From assembly GCA_963730285.1 (NCBI GenBank), contig CAVSQY010000002.1, positions 124,001 through 188,000 of the forward strand: a DNA stretch of 64,000 nt. Direction: 5' to 3'. Below the pieces are notes generated by a model, which was given only the letters and a program-made list of their open reading frames with translations, was not told the origin of the DNA and ran no database searches. Position numbers and translations under genes: made by a program. Below, piece after piece: positions 1 through 8,114 of this stretch (its first letter is position 1; every line of letters starts with the position of its first letter). The stretch is from JARDZU01 sp963730285. GTDB lineage: Bacteria > Actinomycetota > Acidimicrobiia > Spongiisociales > ZC4RG35.

Positions 1-1426
1 GATCGAAAAGACCGCCCCCCCCATTGTCGACGACAACGAAAACGATGGCTGGGAGATGGTCGGCGACGAGGCCACCCAAGTCGTGCAGAAAGGACAGATC
101 ACCGGACAAGGCCACGGTTTCGGCGCCTGTGGAGGCGGCACCCAATGCAGTAGAGACGAAACCGTCAATGCCCGAGGCGCCGCGATTGGAGAGCACCGGC
201 CCACCCGTGCGCCGAGTGTGGGCGTCGACGTCCCGAATGGGCATGGACGAGGCGACCACGAGCTGGCCGCTCACCCGGCCGGAAAGGGACCTGGCAATAC
301 CTGGCCCCGTCCAATTCACGCCACCTTCGAGCACCCGGTCAAGCGACTCGCCCATGACATGATCGGCTTCCAACCACAGTTCACGCCATCGGGTGCCCTG
401 CGACTCGAACTCGGACAGGAATACGGCCGGATCGGCCTGCGCAAGGTGGGTGGCATGGCGCCGGGGGTCGAGCCAGCGGCCCCATCGATCGACCTGGACT
501 TGTGAGACCTCGAGCCTGGTCAACGCCGCAAGCCGGTCGCTAGGGCCGATTTGGCCCACGGTGATCACGGCGTCAGGGCGCAACGATGCCGGCACTCCGT
601 CCACGAGGAGATGGTGATACGTCGTGACCATTCCCTCGTTGGAGCGCAGCCCCGACGGGGCAGTCGCCAGCAGTGGCCAACCACCGCTCGTGACGGCCCG
701 GAGCAATTGTCCCCGGTCGTAATCCCCTTGGCCGGCGATTACCAGGCCCCGCTGAGGAGACAACCCGGATCCGTCGATTCCGGCAGGAGCTACGGAATGG
801 CTCTGCCACGGTCCACCGCCTTCCCGTCCCTCCGTGGGGAACTGATAGGGGGAAGCCGCCGACCTCCCGTCATTCGAGGCGGGAACGGTGGGCTCGCGAA
901 ATGCGACGTTGAGGTGAACCGGCCCGGGCCTGGACCCGTGGCCGACGGAGCGGGCAACCAGCTGTGAGACGGTGCTCCGCCACAAGCCGTTCTGATCGAG
1001 AGAAGCCTCAGCGGGGTCAAGAACCGCAAATTGGCGGACTCGACCACCAAAGATCTTGACTTGATCGATGGTTTGGTTGGCCCCCACCCCCAAGAGCTCC
1101 GGCGGTCTGTCCGCGGAGAGCAAGATGACAGGCACTCCGGAAAGGTCAGCTTCCACAACGGCCGGCAAATAGTTGGCGACGGCCGTCCCCGAGGTGGCGA
1201 TGGCCAACACCGGCCGACCTGATGCGAGAGACCGACCCAGGGCATGGAACCCAGCCGAGCGCTCATCCAGCACGACGACGGTCTCCACGTCCGGATGCTG
1301 ATCAGCGGCGATCGCCAATGCCGCAGACCGAGATCCCGGCGAAATGACCGCATACTCGACCCCGTTGCGGTGAAACTCATCGATCAGCGCCCTGGCGAGG
1401 GCTGTGCTTGGATTTGGGCTGCTCAC
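1..1426 (-). CDS. menD: MenD, SEPHCHC synthase (3' end cut by window edge)
   Basis: Thiamine-diphosphate enzyme of menaquinone synthesis; it joins isochorismate to the succinyl semialdehyde unit made from 2-oxoglutarate. About 475 residues are visible of a family length near 550; the C-terminus lies outside the window. By hand translation the N-terminal domain shows SPGSRSAALAIA (isochorismate-site motif), DERSAGFHALG (carrying the glutamate that activates the thiazolium ring), ATSGTAVANYLPAVVEA and ADRPPELLGVGANQTID, all typical of MenD. The start is GTG at 1426, overlapping the menC stop by four bases (GTGA), so the two genes are translationally coupled. The frame stays open to position 1 through the variable linker near 840. 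Very likely MenD. Confidence 0.93.
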   Translation of the reverse strand, partial: MSSPNPSTALARALIDEFHRNGVEYAVISPGSRSAALAIAADQHPDVETVVVLDERSAGFHALGRSLASGRPVLAIATSGTAVANYLPAVVEADLSGVPVILLSADRPPELLGVGANQTIDQVKIFGGRVRQFAVLDPAEASLDQNGLWRSTVSQLVARSVGHGSRPGPVHLNVAFREPTVPASNDGRSAASPYQFPTEGREGGGPWQSHSVAPAGIDGSGLSPQRGLVIAGQGDYDRGQLLRAVTSGGWPLLATAPSGLRSNEGMVTTYHHLLVDGVPASLRPDAVITVGQIGPSDRLAALTRLEVSQVQVDRWGRWLDPRRHATHLAQADPAVFLSEFESQGTRWRELWLEADHVMGESLDRVLEGGVNWTGPGIARSLSGRVSGQLVVASSMPIRDVDAHTRRTGGPVLSNRGASGIDGFVSTALGAASTGAETVALSGDLSFLHDLGGLVADHLPAIVFVVVDNGGGGLFD

Positions 1427-2382
1427 GTGAGCACCATGGCTGCCGACCGAACTTTACGGAGCATCTCGGCCGCCCGGTCTCTGTCCGGCCTCCAACGTTT
1501 CAAGAGCTCGGGGTCGGGCTCGGGTCGACGAACTTCCAGTGTCCCGTTCATTGAGACCAGGGGAGCCCGGGTGGGGTCACCTTGGATGAGGGCGACCGTG
1601 CCCAGCCCACATGCATAGGGAAGCTCGGGCAGCAACGACGCCGCCAGCAAGCCGGAGTAGATGCCGACCGAGGTCTCCAGAGCCGAGGAGACCACAACCG
1701 GCACCCCGGCTCGCGCGGCGAGATCGATGGTCCTGGTGACACCGCCCAGCGGCTGGACCTTGACCACAAGGACATCTGCCGCACCCATCTCGGCGACTTC
1801 GAGTGGATCCGGCCTCAAACGCACCAACTCATCAGCAGCGAGCGGGATGTCGGTGAGACTCTTGAGAGCCACCATCTCCTCGAGGGTGGCGACGGGCTGT
1901 TCGACATACTCGAGGTCGAATTGACTCAGGTCGGCCATCCTCGTCGCCGCGGTGTCGACATCCCAGGCAGCGTTGGCGTCGATGCGGATCTTCCCAGTCG
2001 GGCCCATCGCCTCCCGCACCGCCGAGAGCCTGGCCAAGTCATCGGCGGGCGACTGACCCGGTTCGGCCACCTTCACCTTTGCGGTCGTGGCCCCGGATTC
2101 GAGGACCAAACCCACAGCCACGTTTGGGGCGACGGCTGGGACGGTGACATTGACCGGGATATGGGTCCGGCCAGGCGCGGGGAGGCTGCTGCAGGCGGCC
2201 TCGAGGGCCGATGCCAGCCAGCGAGTCGTCACGTTGGGCGGATATTCGGGGAAGGGTGAGAACTCGCCCCAACCTGACGGCCCCTTTATCAACACTGCCT
2301 CGCGGTGATCAACTCGCCTGAACCGATGCCGCATCGGGATCCGCACCGGATGCAACTCGAGGACCTCGAGTATCCCGCTCAA
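1423..2382 (-). CDS. menC: MenC, o-succinylbenzoate synthase
   Basis: Enolase-superfamily enzyme (319 aa) that dehydrates SHCHC to o-succinylbenzoate, the step two after MenD in menaquinone synthesis. The barrel motifs appear in order: KVKVAEP with the catalytic lysine, RIDANAAWD and LEYVEQPV with metal-binding acids, AADELVR, and VLVVKVQPLGG with the second lysine. The start overlaps the cytochrome stop (ATGA), and its own stop overlaps the menD start, giving an operon cytochrome-menC-menD. Some relatives of this family are N-acylamino acid racemases or dipeptide epimerases, but the menD neighbour decides for MenC. Confidence 0.92.
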   Translation of the reverse strand: MSGILEVLELHPVRIPMRHRFRRVDHREAVLIKGPSGWGEFSPFPEYPPNVTTRWLASALEAACSSLPAPGRTHIPVNVTVPAVAPNVAVGLVLESGATTAKVKVAEPGQSPADDLARLSAVREAMGPTGKIRIDANAAWDVDTAATRMADLSQFDLEYVEQPVATLEEMVALKSLTDIPLAADELVRLRPDPLEVAEMGAADVLVVKVQPLGGVTRTIDLAARAGVPVVVSSALETSVGIYSGLLAASLLPELPYACGLGTVALIQGDPTRAPLVSMNGTLEVRRPEPDPELLKRWRPDRDRAAEMLRKVRSAAMVLT

Positions 2383-2684
2383 CTCTCCTGCTCCTGGCGC
2401 ATGTACCCAACGAGACGCTCGACCTGCTCGTCTGACAACGACGACCTGAAGGACGGCATCCGACCTCTCCCGTCGGTGAGGGTCACCCTGAGGAACTCGT
2501 CAGGCTCCAGGGCCGCATCCGATCCCGGCCCGAGGGCGGGCCCGATCCCGCCCCCGAGATCGTCGCCATGGCAATTCGAGCACAACTGCAGATAGATCTC
2601 CTCGCCAGTCGCGTTCTCCGGAGGTCGTCCCACACATGCAGTCGCGATCAGCCCGGCGGCGATCACCACAAAAAGGCGCCTCAT
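2379..2684 (-). CDS. Small c-type cytochrome lipoprotein
   Basis: A 101-residue protein starting MRRLFVVIAAGLIATAC: a signal peptide ending in a lipobox-like LIATAC, so the mature protein is probably lipid-anchored on the outer face of the membrane. One CSNCHG haem-binding motif follows, with RGRMPSF supplying a likely distal methionine, and it ends with the SDEQVERLVGYMR helix typical of class I cytochrome c. It probably carries electrons in respiration, but no partner oxidase is in the window. The start at 2684 is chosen because the frame upstream encodes no signal peptide; the longer reading to 2870 overlaps the previous gene. It directly precedes menC with a four-base overlap. Confidence 0.85.
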   Translation of the reverse strand: MRRLFVVIAAGLIATACVGRPPENATGEEIYLQLCSNCHGDDLGGGIGPALGPGSDAALEPDEFLRVTLTDGRGRMPSFRSSLSDEQVERLVGYMRQEQES

Positions 2685-2718
2685 GGGGCTGGATGGTATT
2701 GGGCCACCTCGCAAAGCA

Positions 2719-3753
2719 TCAATCGGTGGAGCCTGCATCGCCCAGGTCGCGCACCAACTGAGATTCGGACAACGGGAGGACCAAGACTGCGTCGGGCGTC
2801 TCGACCACCACCAGGCCATTGACCCCGGCCACTGCCACTCGACGAGAGGTCGCATAGAGCAGGGAATCACTCACCGAAACCGAGACCACATCGCCGTGTT
2901 CGGCATTTCCCTCGGGTGACTTGTCCATGACCTCCCACAGCGACTGCCAGGAGCCGAGGTCACTCCACCCGACCTCGATAGGTATCAGGGCGGCCCTCTC
3001 CGTTCTTTCCATGACAGCATGGTCGATCGAAATCGACTCCACGCCGGCGAAGTCCGGGCGGAGCCTTATCTGACCAGAGCGCTCTCCAGGCAAAGTCTCG
3101 CTCACCCTCTCGACCATCGCAGGATGCAATCGGCGTGCCTCGTCGAGTAGGGCGGATGCCTTGAAGACGAACATCCCCGAGTTCCACAGATGAACCGCCC
3201 CCTCCACGTATGAAGCCGCCACATCGGGGTCCGGCTTCTCGTTGAAGGTAGCCACTCGGAATCCGTCCCCCAATGCCTCGCCCTTCTCCAGATATCCGTA
3301 CCCAGTCTCTGGTCGGGTGGGCACTATCCCGAACGTGACCAGATTGCCATCGTTTGCGAGAGCCGCCGCCCGGGCTACCGCCGTGGCAAACCCCCCGACA
3401 TCGGTGACGATATGGTCGGAGGGCAGGACGACCAAGATGTCATCCGGGTCGGCGAGGAGAGCCGCTGCTATCACCGCCGGTCCAGTGTTGCGACCGGTCG
3501 GCTCGACGATGACCTGATCCAGCACGGTCCCGGTATGTGCCGCGGCGAGCTCGACCCTCTCGACGTGATCAACGCCCGTGACCACCGTCAACGGGCCTGC
3601 GCCCTCGATGTGCCCGGTCCGTCGCAGGGTCGCTTCGAATAGAGGCTCGCCCAGCAATTCGACGAACTGCTTGGGATGTTCTGGCGTTGAGATGGGCCAC
3701 AACCGAGTGCCGGCACCGCCGGAGAGGATCACAGGTCGGAGTTTGGTTGTCAC
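2719..3753 (-). CDS. manC: Mannose-1-phosphate guanylyltransferase
   Basis: Nucleotidyltransferase (344 aa) that makes GDP-mannose from mannose-1-phosphate and GTP. It begins VTTKLRPVILSGGAGTRLWP, containing the GGxGxRLWP nucleotide-binding loop; HPKQF follows, then VLPSDHIV, FNEKPD, WNSGMFVF and DHAVMER, the standard order for this family. It is the monofunctional short form without the C-terminal isomerase domain. Start GTG at 3753 puts the catalytic loop at the expected distance from the N-terminus; the open frame further upstream is unconserved in style. GDP-mannose is the donor for the mannosylglycerate synthase at 21929-23065, which is the most obvious local consumer, though cell-wall mannans are also likely. 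Confidence 0.92.
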   Translation of the reverse strand: MTTKLRPVILSGGAGTRLWPISTPEHPKQFVELLGEPLFEATLRRTGHIEGAGPLTVVTGVDHVERVELAAAHTGTVLDQVIVEPTGRNTGPAVIAAALLADPDDILVVLPSDHIVTDVGGFATAVARAAALANDGNLVTFGIVPTRPETGYGYLEKGEALGDGFRVATFNEKPDPDVAASYVEGAVHLWNSGMFVFKASALLDEARRLHPAMVERVSETLPGERSGQIRLRPDFAGVESISIDHAVMERTERAALIPIEVGWSDLGSWQSLWEVMDKSPEGNAEHGDVVSVSVSDSLLYATSRRVAVAGVNGLVVVETPDAVLVLPLSESQLVRDLGDAGSTD

Positions 3754-3808
3754 CAGCGGAGGGTAACCCGAAGGTGCGCGGCGAAGAGCCTGTTTGGGCC
3801 CCCGACCG

Positions 3809-5020
3809 TCAGTCGGATACGCCGATGGAGATGTACCCGCAGTCCTCGCAGATCTGCCTGACAATCCCGATTCCACCGGGAGCTTCCACGAAGTGATGTT
3901 CGTGCTCTATGCGATTCCGCACGAACGCGGAGCGCACCGCTCCGAAGAGACCACTCCGATCGGGTGCCGGGCTCACAGCAGCGAGCGCAGGCTCCTTCTC
4001 AGGCGGTTCGACCTGTGGCCTCGGGGGATTCTCGTCCTCGTCATAACCACGGTCCTCATAGCGGCCCAAGTCGACGACCACCTGCTCCGGTTTCGACTCG
4101 GGCTCGGGCTCGGGCTCCGGCTCCGGTTTGGGCTCGGGCTCCGGCTCCGGTTTGGCCTCGGGCTCGGGCTCGGTTGGAGGTGGAACCGGCTCGGCAGCCT
4201 CCTCGTCGGAACGAGGCTCCCCGACCACTTCCCCTGTCTCGATCGGGACGTGTACCTCCTCCACTCGGTAATCGTCCTCGGTAGGGCCATCGTCTGTCGG
4301 CACCGAGACCGGCTCGACTCTTTTCGCCACATCAGGTGGCGTGTCGACCGGCCGGGAGGCACCGGAGCGCAACAACCCTGGTCCGGGTCTCAGAGACGAC
4401 GAGCGCCCGGCATCCTCATCGGTGTCCGGGGCCGTCGGCCGTCCGGTCTCCTCGGCGCCATCGTCGGGGGTGGTCGGACGGGAAGCGATCTCTGGAGGAG
4501 AGGCGACGGAATCGACCTTGTCGGCACCGGCCGGCCGGTACATCGGCTCGGCGGCCCGTTGGGAGATCCGTCGTTCGACGGTCGTCTCAGACTTGGCCGG
4601 CGGCGCATCCGACCAGGGCTCGGGGGCGGGGACGTCCTCGATCGCCTGGAGGTTCTGGAGCATTGCCTGGCGCAGATCCTCAATACGTGATTGCGACGTG
4701 CCCCTTCGGGATCGGCCGACGGCGACGGTGCGCCTCGGCAGGGACATGGCCTTGAAAGTCGCCCACACCCCCGCCATGTGCTCGACACCCCGGTAGGCGA
4801 AGTCAACCGGCTCATCCGCGATGAACGTGATCTCCTCGTTGCCCAACGACAACGAGAACGCGCTCGACAACAACCGGGTTGCATGCACGTCATAGAGAGA
4901 CCAACGCCCAAGTGATTCTCCTTCCAGAAGCACTTCGGCCTGGTCCTCTTCGACAACGATCGACGCCGGGACGCCGGGGTGATCCACCTCCGGAACCCGG
5001 ACCTGACCGGTGAATCTCAC
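3809..5020 (-). CDS. Disordered Pro/Glu-rich protein with C-terminal CxxC motif
   Basis: A 403-residue protein with no family I recognise. Residues 1 to about 100 look folded (beta-rich, with EEITFIADEPVDFAYRG and WATFKAMSLPRRTVAVG). Residues about 110-345 are low-complexity, rich in Pro, Glu and Asp, including a tandem P-E-P-E/K run near residues 280-315. The end is compact again: HEHHFVEAPGGIGIVR followed by CEDCGYISIG, a single CxxC with nearby histidines that could bind zinc. There is no signal peptide or membrane helix. The start is GTG at 5020. The layout (folded head, long acidic tether, small metal-binding tail) suggests a scaffold or regulatory protein, but this is inference. Confidence 0.75.
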   Translation of the reverse strand: MRFTGQVRVPEVDHPGVPASIVVEEDQAEVLLEGESLGRWSLYDVHATRLLSSAFSLSLGNEEITFIADEPVDFAYRGVEHMAGVWATFKAMSLPRRTVAVGRSRRGTSQSRIEDLRQAMLQNLQAIEDVPAPEPWSDAPPAKSETTVERRISQRAAEPMYRPAGADKVDSVASPPEIASRPTTPDDGAEETGRPTAPDTDEDAGRSSSLRPGPGLLRSGASRPVDTPPDVAKRVEPVSVPTDDGPTEDDYRVEEVHVPIETGEVVGEPRSDEEAAEPVPPPTEPEPEAKPEPEPEPKPEPEPEPEPESKPEQVVVDLGRYEDRGYDEDENPPRPQVEPPEKEPALAAVSPAPDRSGLFGAVRSAFVRNRIEHEHHFVEAPGGIGIVRQICEDCGYISIGVSD

Positions 5021-5104
5021 CGTCTCACCGCATTTTCTGCGTCCCTACCCGCACGCTCGGCATACATCACGATCCCATCCTCTCGAACAAAGTCAAGTGA
5101 AGAA

Positions 5105-7927
5105 TCATCGGTACGCATCTAGGGGAGGACAAGCACAAATCAGGTTCCGGTCCCCGTCCGGGCCCGAGATGCGGCCTACCGGCGGCCAGTACTTGTCGGC
5201 ACGGGCGGTGGTGCCCGGATACGCAGCCAACTCCCTTGGATAGGGATGTGGCCAGTCGTTTGCCGACACGTCCTCGGCAGTGTGGGGGGCGCCGACCAGG
5301 GGGTTGTCGTCTCGAGGCCACTCCCCGGTCTCCACTCTCGTCATCTCGCCATGAATGGCGATCATCGCCTCACAGAATCGATCGAGCTCCTCGAGAGTCT
5401 CCGATTCGGTCGGCTCGATCATGAGAGTCCCCGCTACGGGGAACGAGAGCGTAGGCGCGTGAAACCCAAAGTCGGCCAGCCTTTTTGCCACGTCCTCGGC
5501 GCCGATCCCTGTGGCCCTGGTCATGGGGCGGATGTCGATGATGCACTCATGGGCCACCCTGCCGTTTCGACCGGAATACAGCAGCGGGAAATAGGGGTCG
5601 AGACGTCGGGCGACATAGTTGGCGGAGAGGATCGCCACCTCCGTTGCGGCTCGCAGCCCGTCGGGGCCCATCAATCGGATGTAGGCATAAGGAATGGGGA
5701 GGATCCCGGCCGAGCCATACGGCGCGCCGGATATCGGCCCTATCCCGGTTTCCGGTCCTGCGGCCGGCGCTAGAGGATGGTTGGGGAGGAACGGCGCCAG
5801 GTGTTGTCGCACTCCAATCGGTCCCACCCCCGGGCCACCGCCGCCGTGAGGGATCGTGAACGTCTTGTGCAAGTTGAGATGCCCAACGTCGGCACCGAAA
5901 TCGGCAGGCTTGGACAATCCAACCAATGCGTTGAGGTTGGCGCCATCGACATACACCTGACCTCCATGTCGGTGCACGATCTCGATCAGCTCCCTGACCG
6001 ATTCCTCGAAAACGCCGTGGGTCGAAGGATACGTGATCATGGCTGCCGCCAGGTGCTCGGCGTGCTCAGCCGCCTTGGCCTCGAGATCGCCCAGATCGAC
6101 GTTTCCTGCCTCGTCGGTCGCCACTACCACCACGCGCATCCCTGCCATCACCGCCGAAGCAGCATTCGTCCCGTGAGCCGAGGATGGGATCAGGCAGATT
6201 CTGCGATCCGTTTCCCCGCGGCTCCGGTGATACGCCCGGATCGCCAGCAGACCGGCCAGCTCACCCTGGGAGCCGGCATTGGGTTGGAGGGATACCGCGT
6301 CGTAGCCGGTTATGCGGCAGAGATACTCGGACAGCTCATCGATCATCTCGAGGTATCCACCGGATTGTTGAGTTGGGGCGTAGGGGTGAACGTCGGCAAA
6401 ACCGGGCCAGGAGATCGGGATCATCTCGGTCGTCGCGTTCAGCTTCATCGTGCAAGAGCCCAGTGGGATCATGCTCCGATCGAGTGCGAGGTCGCGATCG
6501 GCCAACCGGCGCAGATACCGCAGCATCGCGTGCTCGGACCGATGGATCGTGAAAACGGGGTGGGTCATGTACTCGCTGTGTCTGATGAGGTCGTCAGAGA
6601 TCGGGGAGACCTTGGCTTCCCCGGGGTTGGAGACGCCGAAACATGCGAGAACCTCCGTGACCGTCTCTTCGGTGGTCTTCTCATCAAGAGCGATGCGAAC
6701 GTTTGCCCCGCTCACACCGAGGTTGATCCCGCGGGATACTGCCTCTGCCAGCACCGGAGCGCTCCCACCCGGCATGGCGACGCTGAGGGTGTCGAACCAG
6801 CGGTCGTTGACTGTTTCCAGCCCGGCTGACTCGAGACCCGCCGCCAGGAGACAGGCGAGGCGGTGGACTTCCATGGCGATCGATTTGAGGCCTTCGGGGC
6901 CGTGCCAGCAACCGTAGAAACCGGCGATCACCGCCAGGAGGACTTGTGCAGTGCAGACGTTCGAGGTCGCCCTCTCGCGACGGATGTGCTGTTCCCGGGT
7001 CTGCAGGGCGAGACGATGTGCTACCCGACCCGCTTTGTCGTGTGAGACACCCACCAACCGCCCCGGCATGGCCCGCACGTTGGCCTCTCGTGTGGCGATA
7101 AACCCGGCATGGGGACCGCCGAATCCGAGAGGCACCCCGAATCGCTGAGCCGACCCGACCGCGATGTCTGCTCCCATCTCCCCTGGTGGCACCAACAAGG
7201 TCAATGCCAGCAGGTCCGTCGCCATCGCCACCATCACACTTGATTCCTTGGCCCGCGTGATCAAGTCACGGTGATCGGTCAGCTCACCCGAGGAGCCGGG
7301 ATACTGGAGGAGGACGCCGAAAGCGTCGTCGGGCACGAAGCCATCCGAGAGCAGCCTTATCTCGACACCGGCTGCCTCGGCTCTGGTTCGCACCACCCCG
7401 ATTGTGGGCAAATGGCAGTCGTCATCGACGAAGAAGACTCTGCGGTCGGTTCGCGACAGGCGATGGCACATTGACATCGCCTCCGCTGCGGCAGTGGCCT
7501 CATCGAGTAGGGAGGCGTTGGATATCTCGAGCGCCGTCAGATCCGAGACCATGGTCTGGAAGTTGAGAAGTGCCTCCAGCCGACCCTGGGAGATCTCCGG
7601 CTGGTAAGGCGTATACGACGTGTACCAGGACGGGCTCTCAAGCACGTTGCGCTGAATCACCGGTGGTGTGATGGTGTCGTGATAGCCGAGACCGATCAGA
7701 GAGGTCATCACCTGGTTGCGGTCGGCAATATCGCGCAACCTCTCGATCACCTCTGTCTCAGACAGCGCCGGCGGCAAGTCCAGGTCGTCCGAGATGATCG
7801 ACGATGGCACCGTCTCGGCCACGAGTTGGGCGAGGCTGGGAACGCCAACGGTGGCCAGCATCTTCTCGATATCGTCAGGCCCGGGACCGATGTGCCGGTC
7901 GGCGAATCTCTCTCGTGGGTTGGGCAT
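5105..7927 (-). CDS. gcvP: Glycine dehydrogenase (decarboxylating), P protein
   Basis: PLP enzyme of the glycine cleavage system: it decarboxylates glycine and passes the aminomethyl group to the lipoyl H protein. At 940 aa it is a full-length fused P protein with both halves. It begins MPNPRERFADRHIGPGPDD, a standard GcvP opening, and carries LNLHKTFTIPHGGGGPG with the PLP-binding lysine in the C-terminal half. The start at 7927 is fixed by the ribosome binding site AAGGAG five bases upstream; the longer frame to 8080 runs through the glycine riboswitch. No gcvT or gcvH gene is in the window, so P is transcribed apart from its partners here. Regulation by glycine is shown by the leader. Confidence 0.96.
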   Translation of the reverse strand: MPNPRERFADRHIGPGPDDIEKMLATVGVPSLAQLVAETVPSSIISDDLDLPPALSETEVIERLRDIADRNQVMTSLIGLGYHDTITPPVIQRNVLESPSWYTSYTPYQPEISQGRLEALLNFQTMVSDLTALEISNASLLDEATAAAEAMSMCHRLSRTDRRVFFVDDDCHLPTIGVVRTRAEAAGVEIRLLSDGFVPDDAFGVLLQYPGSSGELTDHRDLITRAKESSVMVAMATDLLALTLLVPPGEMGADIAVGSAQRFGVPLGFGGPHAGFIATREANVRAMPGRLVGVSHDKAGRVAHRLALQTREQHIRRERATSNVCTAQVLLAVIAGFYGCWHGPEGLKSIAMEVHRLACLLAAGLESAGLETVNDRWFDTLSVAMPGGSAPVLAEAVSRGINLGVSGANVRIALDEKTTEETVTEVLACFGVSNPGEAKVSPISDDLIRHSEYMTHPVFTIHRSEHAMLRYLRRLADRDLALDRSMIPLGSCTMKLNATTEMIPISWPGFADVHPYAPTQQSGGYLEMIDELSEYLCRITGYDAVSLQPNAGSQGELAGLLAIRAYHRSRGETDRRICLIPSSAHGTNAASAVMAGMRVVVVATDEAGNVDLGDLEAKAAEHAEHLAAAMITYPSTHGVFEESVRELIEIVHRHGGQVYVDGANLNALVGLSKPADFGADVGHLNLHKTFTIPHGGGGPGVGPIGVRQHLAPFLPNHPLAPAAGPETGIGPISGAPYGSAGILPIPYAYIRLMGPDGLRAATEVAILSANYVARRLDPYFPLLYSGRNGRVAHECIIDIRPMTRATGIGAEDVAKRLADFGFHAPTLSFPVAGTLMIEPTESETLEELDRFCEAMIAIHGEMTRVETGEWPRDDNPLVGAPHTAEDVSANDWPHPYPRELAAYPGTTARADKYWPPVGRISGPDGDRNLICACPPLDAYR

Positions 7928-7944
7928 TCGTCTCCTTGGTTCGA

Positions 7945-8062
7945 TGCCCTCCCCCGCTGTCGTCTCCTCCAGCGGTGCCTCGACCGGGCGGTCCAAGTGC
8001 CTGAGAGTTTCCGGGGAGGTGTTGCCCCTTCGGCGCCCCAAGAATGAGGCTCTCCCGTCCGG
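7945..8062 (-). ncRNA. Glycine riboswitch in the gcvP leader
   Basis: Read on the minus strand, the leader has the hallmark aptamer pieces in order: GGGAGAGCC (8058 region), GGCGCCGAAGGGGCAA (about 8035-8020), CGGAAACTCTCAGGCA (about 8012-7996) and then GGACCG. GAGAG pairs with CTCTC to close the aptamer. One full aptamer is visible (about 7985-8062); the remaining leader to the gcvP ribosome binding site, with GGAGGAGACGAC, could form a partial second element or the expression platform. Known glycine riboswitches before gcv genes usually switch expression on when glycine is high. Boundaries are approximate. Confidence 0.9.
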
Positions 8063-8114
8063 TGTCGACGGCCGGAGCATTCTAGGTGAGTAATTAGGTT
8101 GGGCCGGTGCGGCG

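Noticed and set aside
815..880. Apparent frameshift in menD linker
   Set aside because: It came from miscounting a run of five G; with all five the frame is open from the GTG at 1426 through the linker to the window edge.
3794..4690. Long plus-strand ORF with GLGLRLRF repeats
   Set aside because: It is the antisense of the Pro/Glu repeat in the minus-strand gene at 3809-5020; the repeat arises from that codon pattern.
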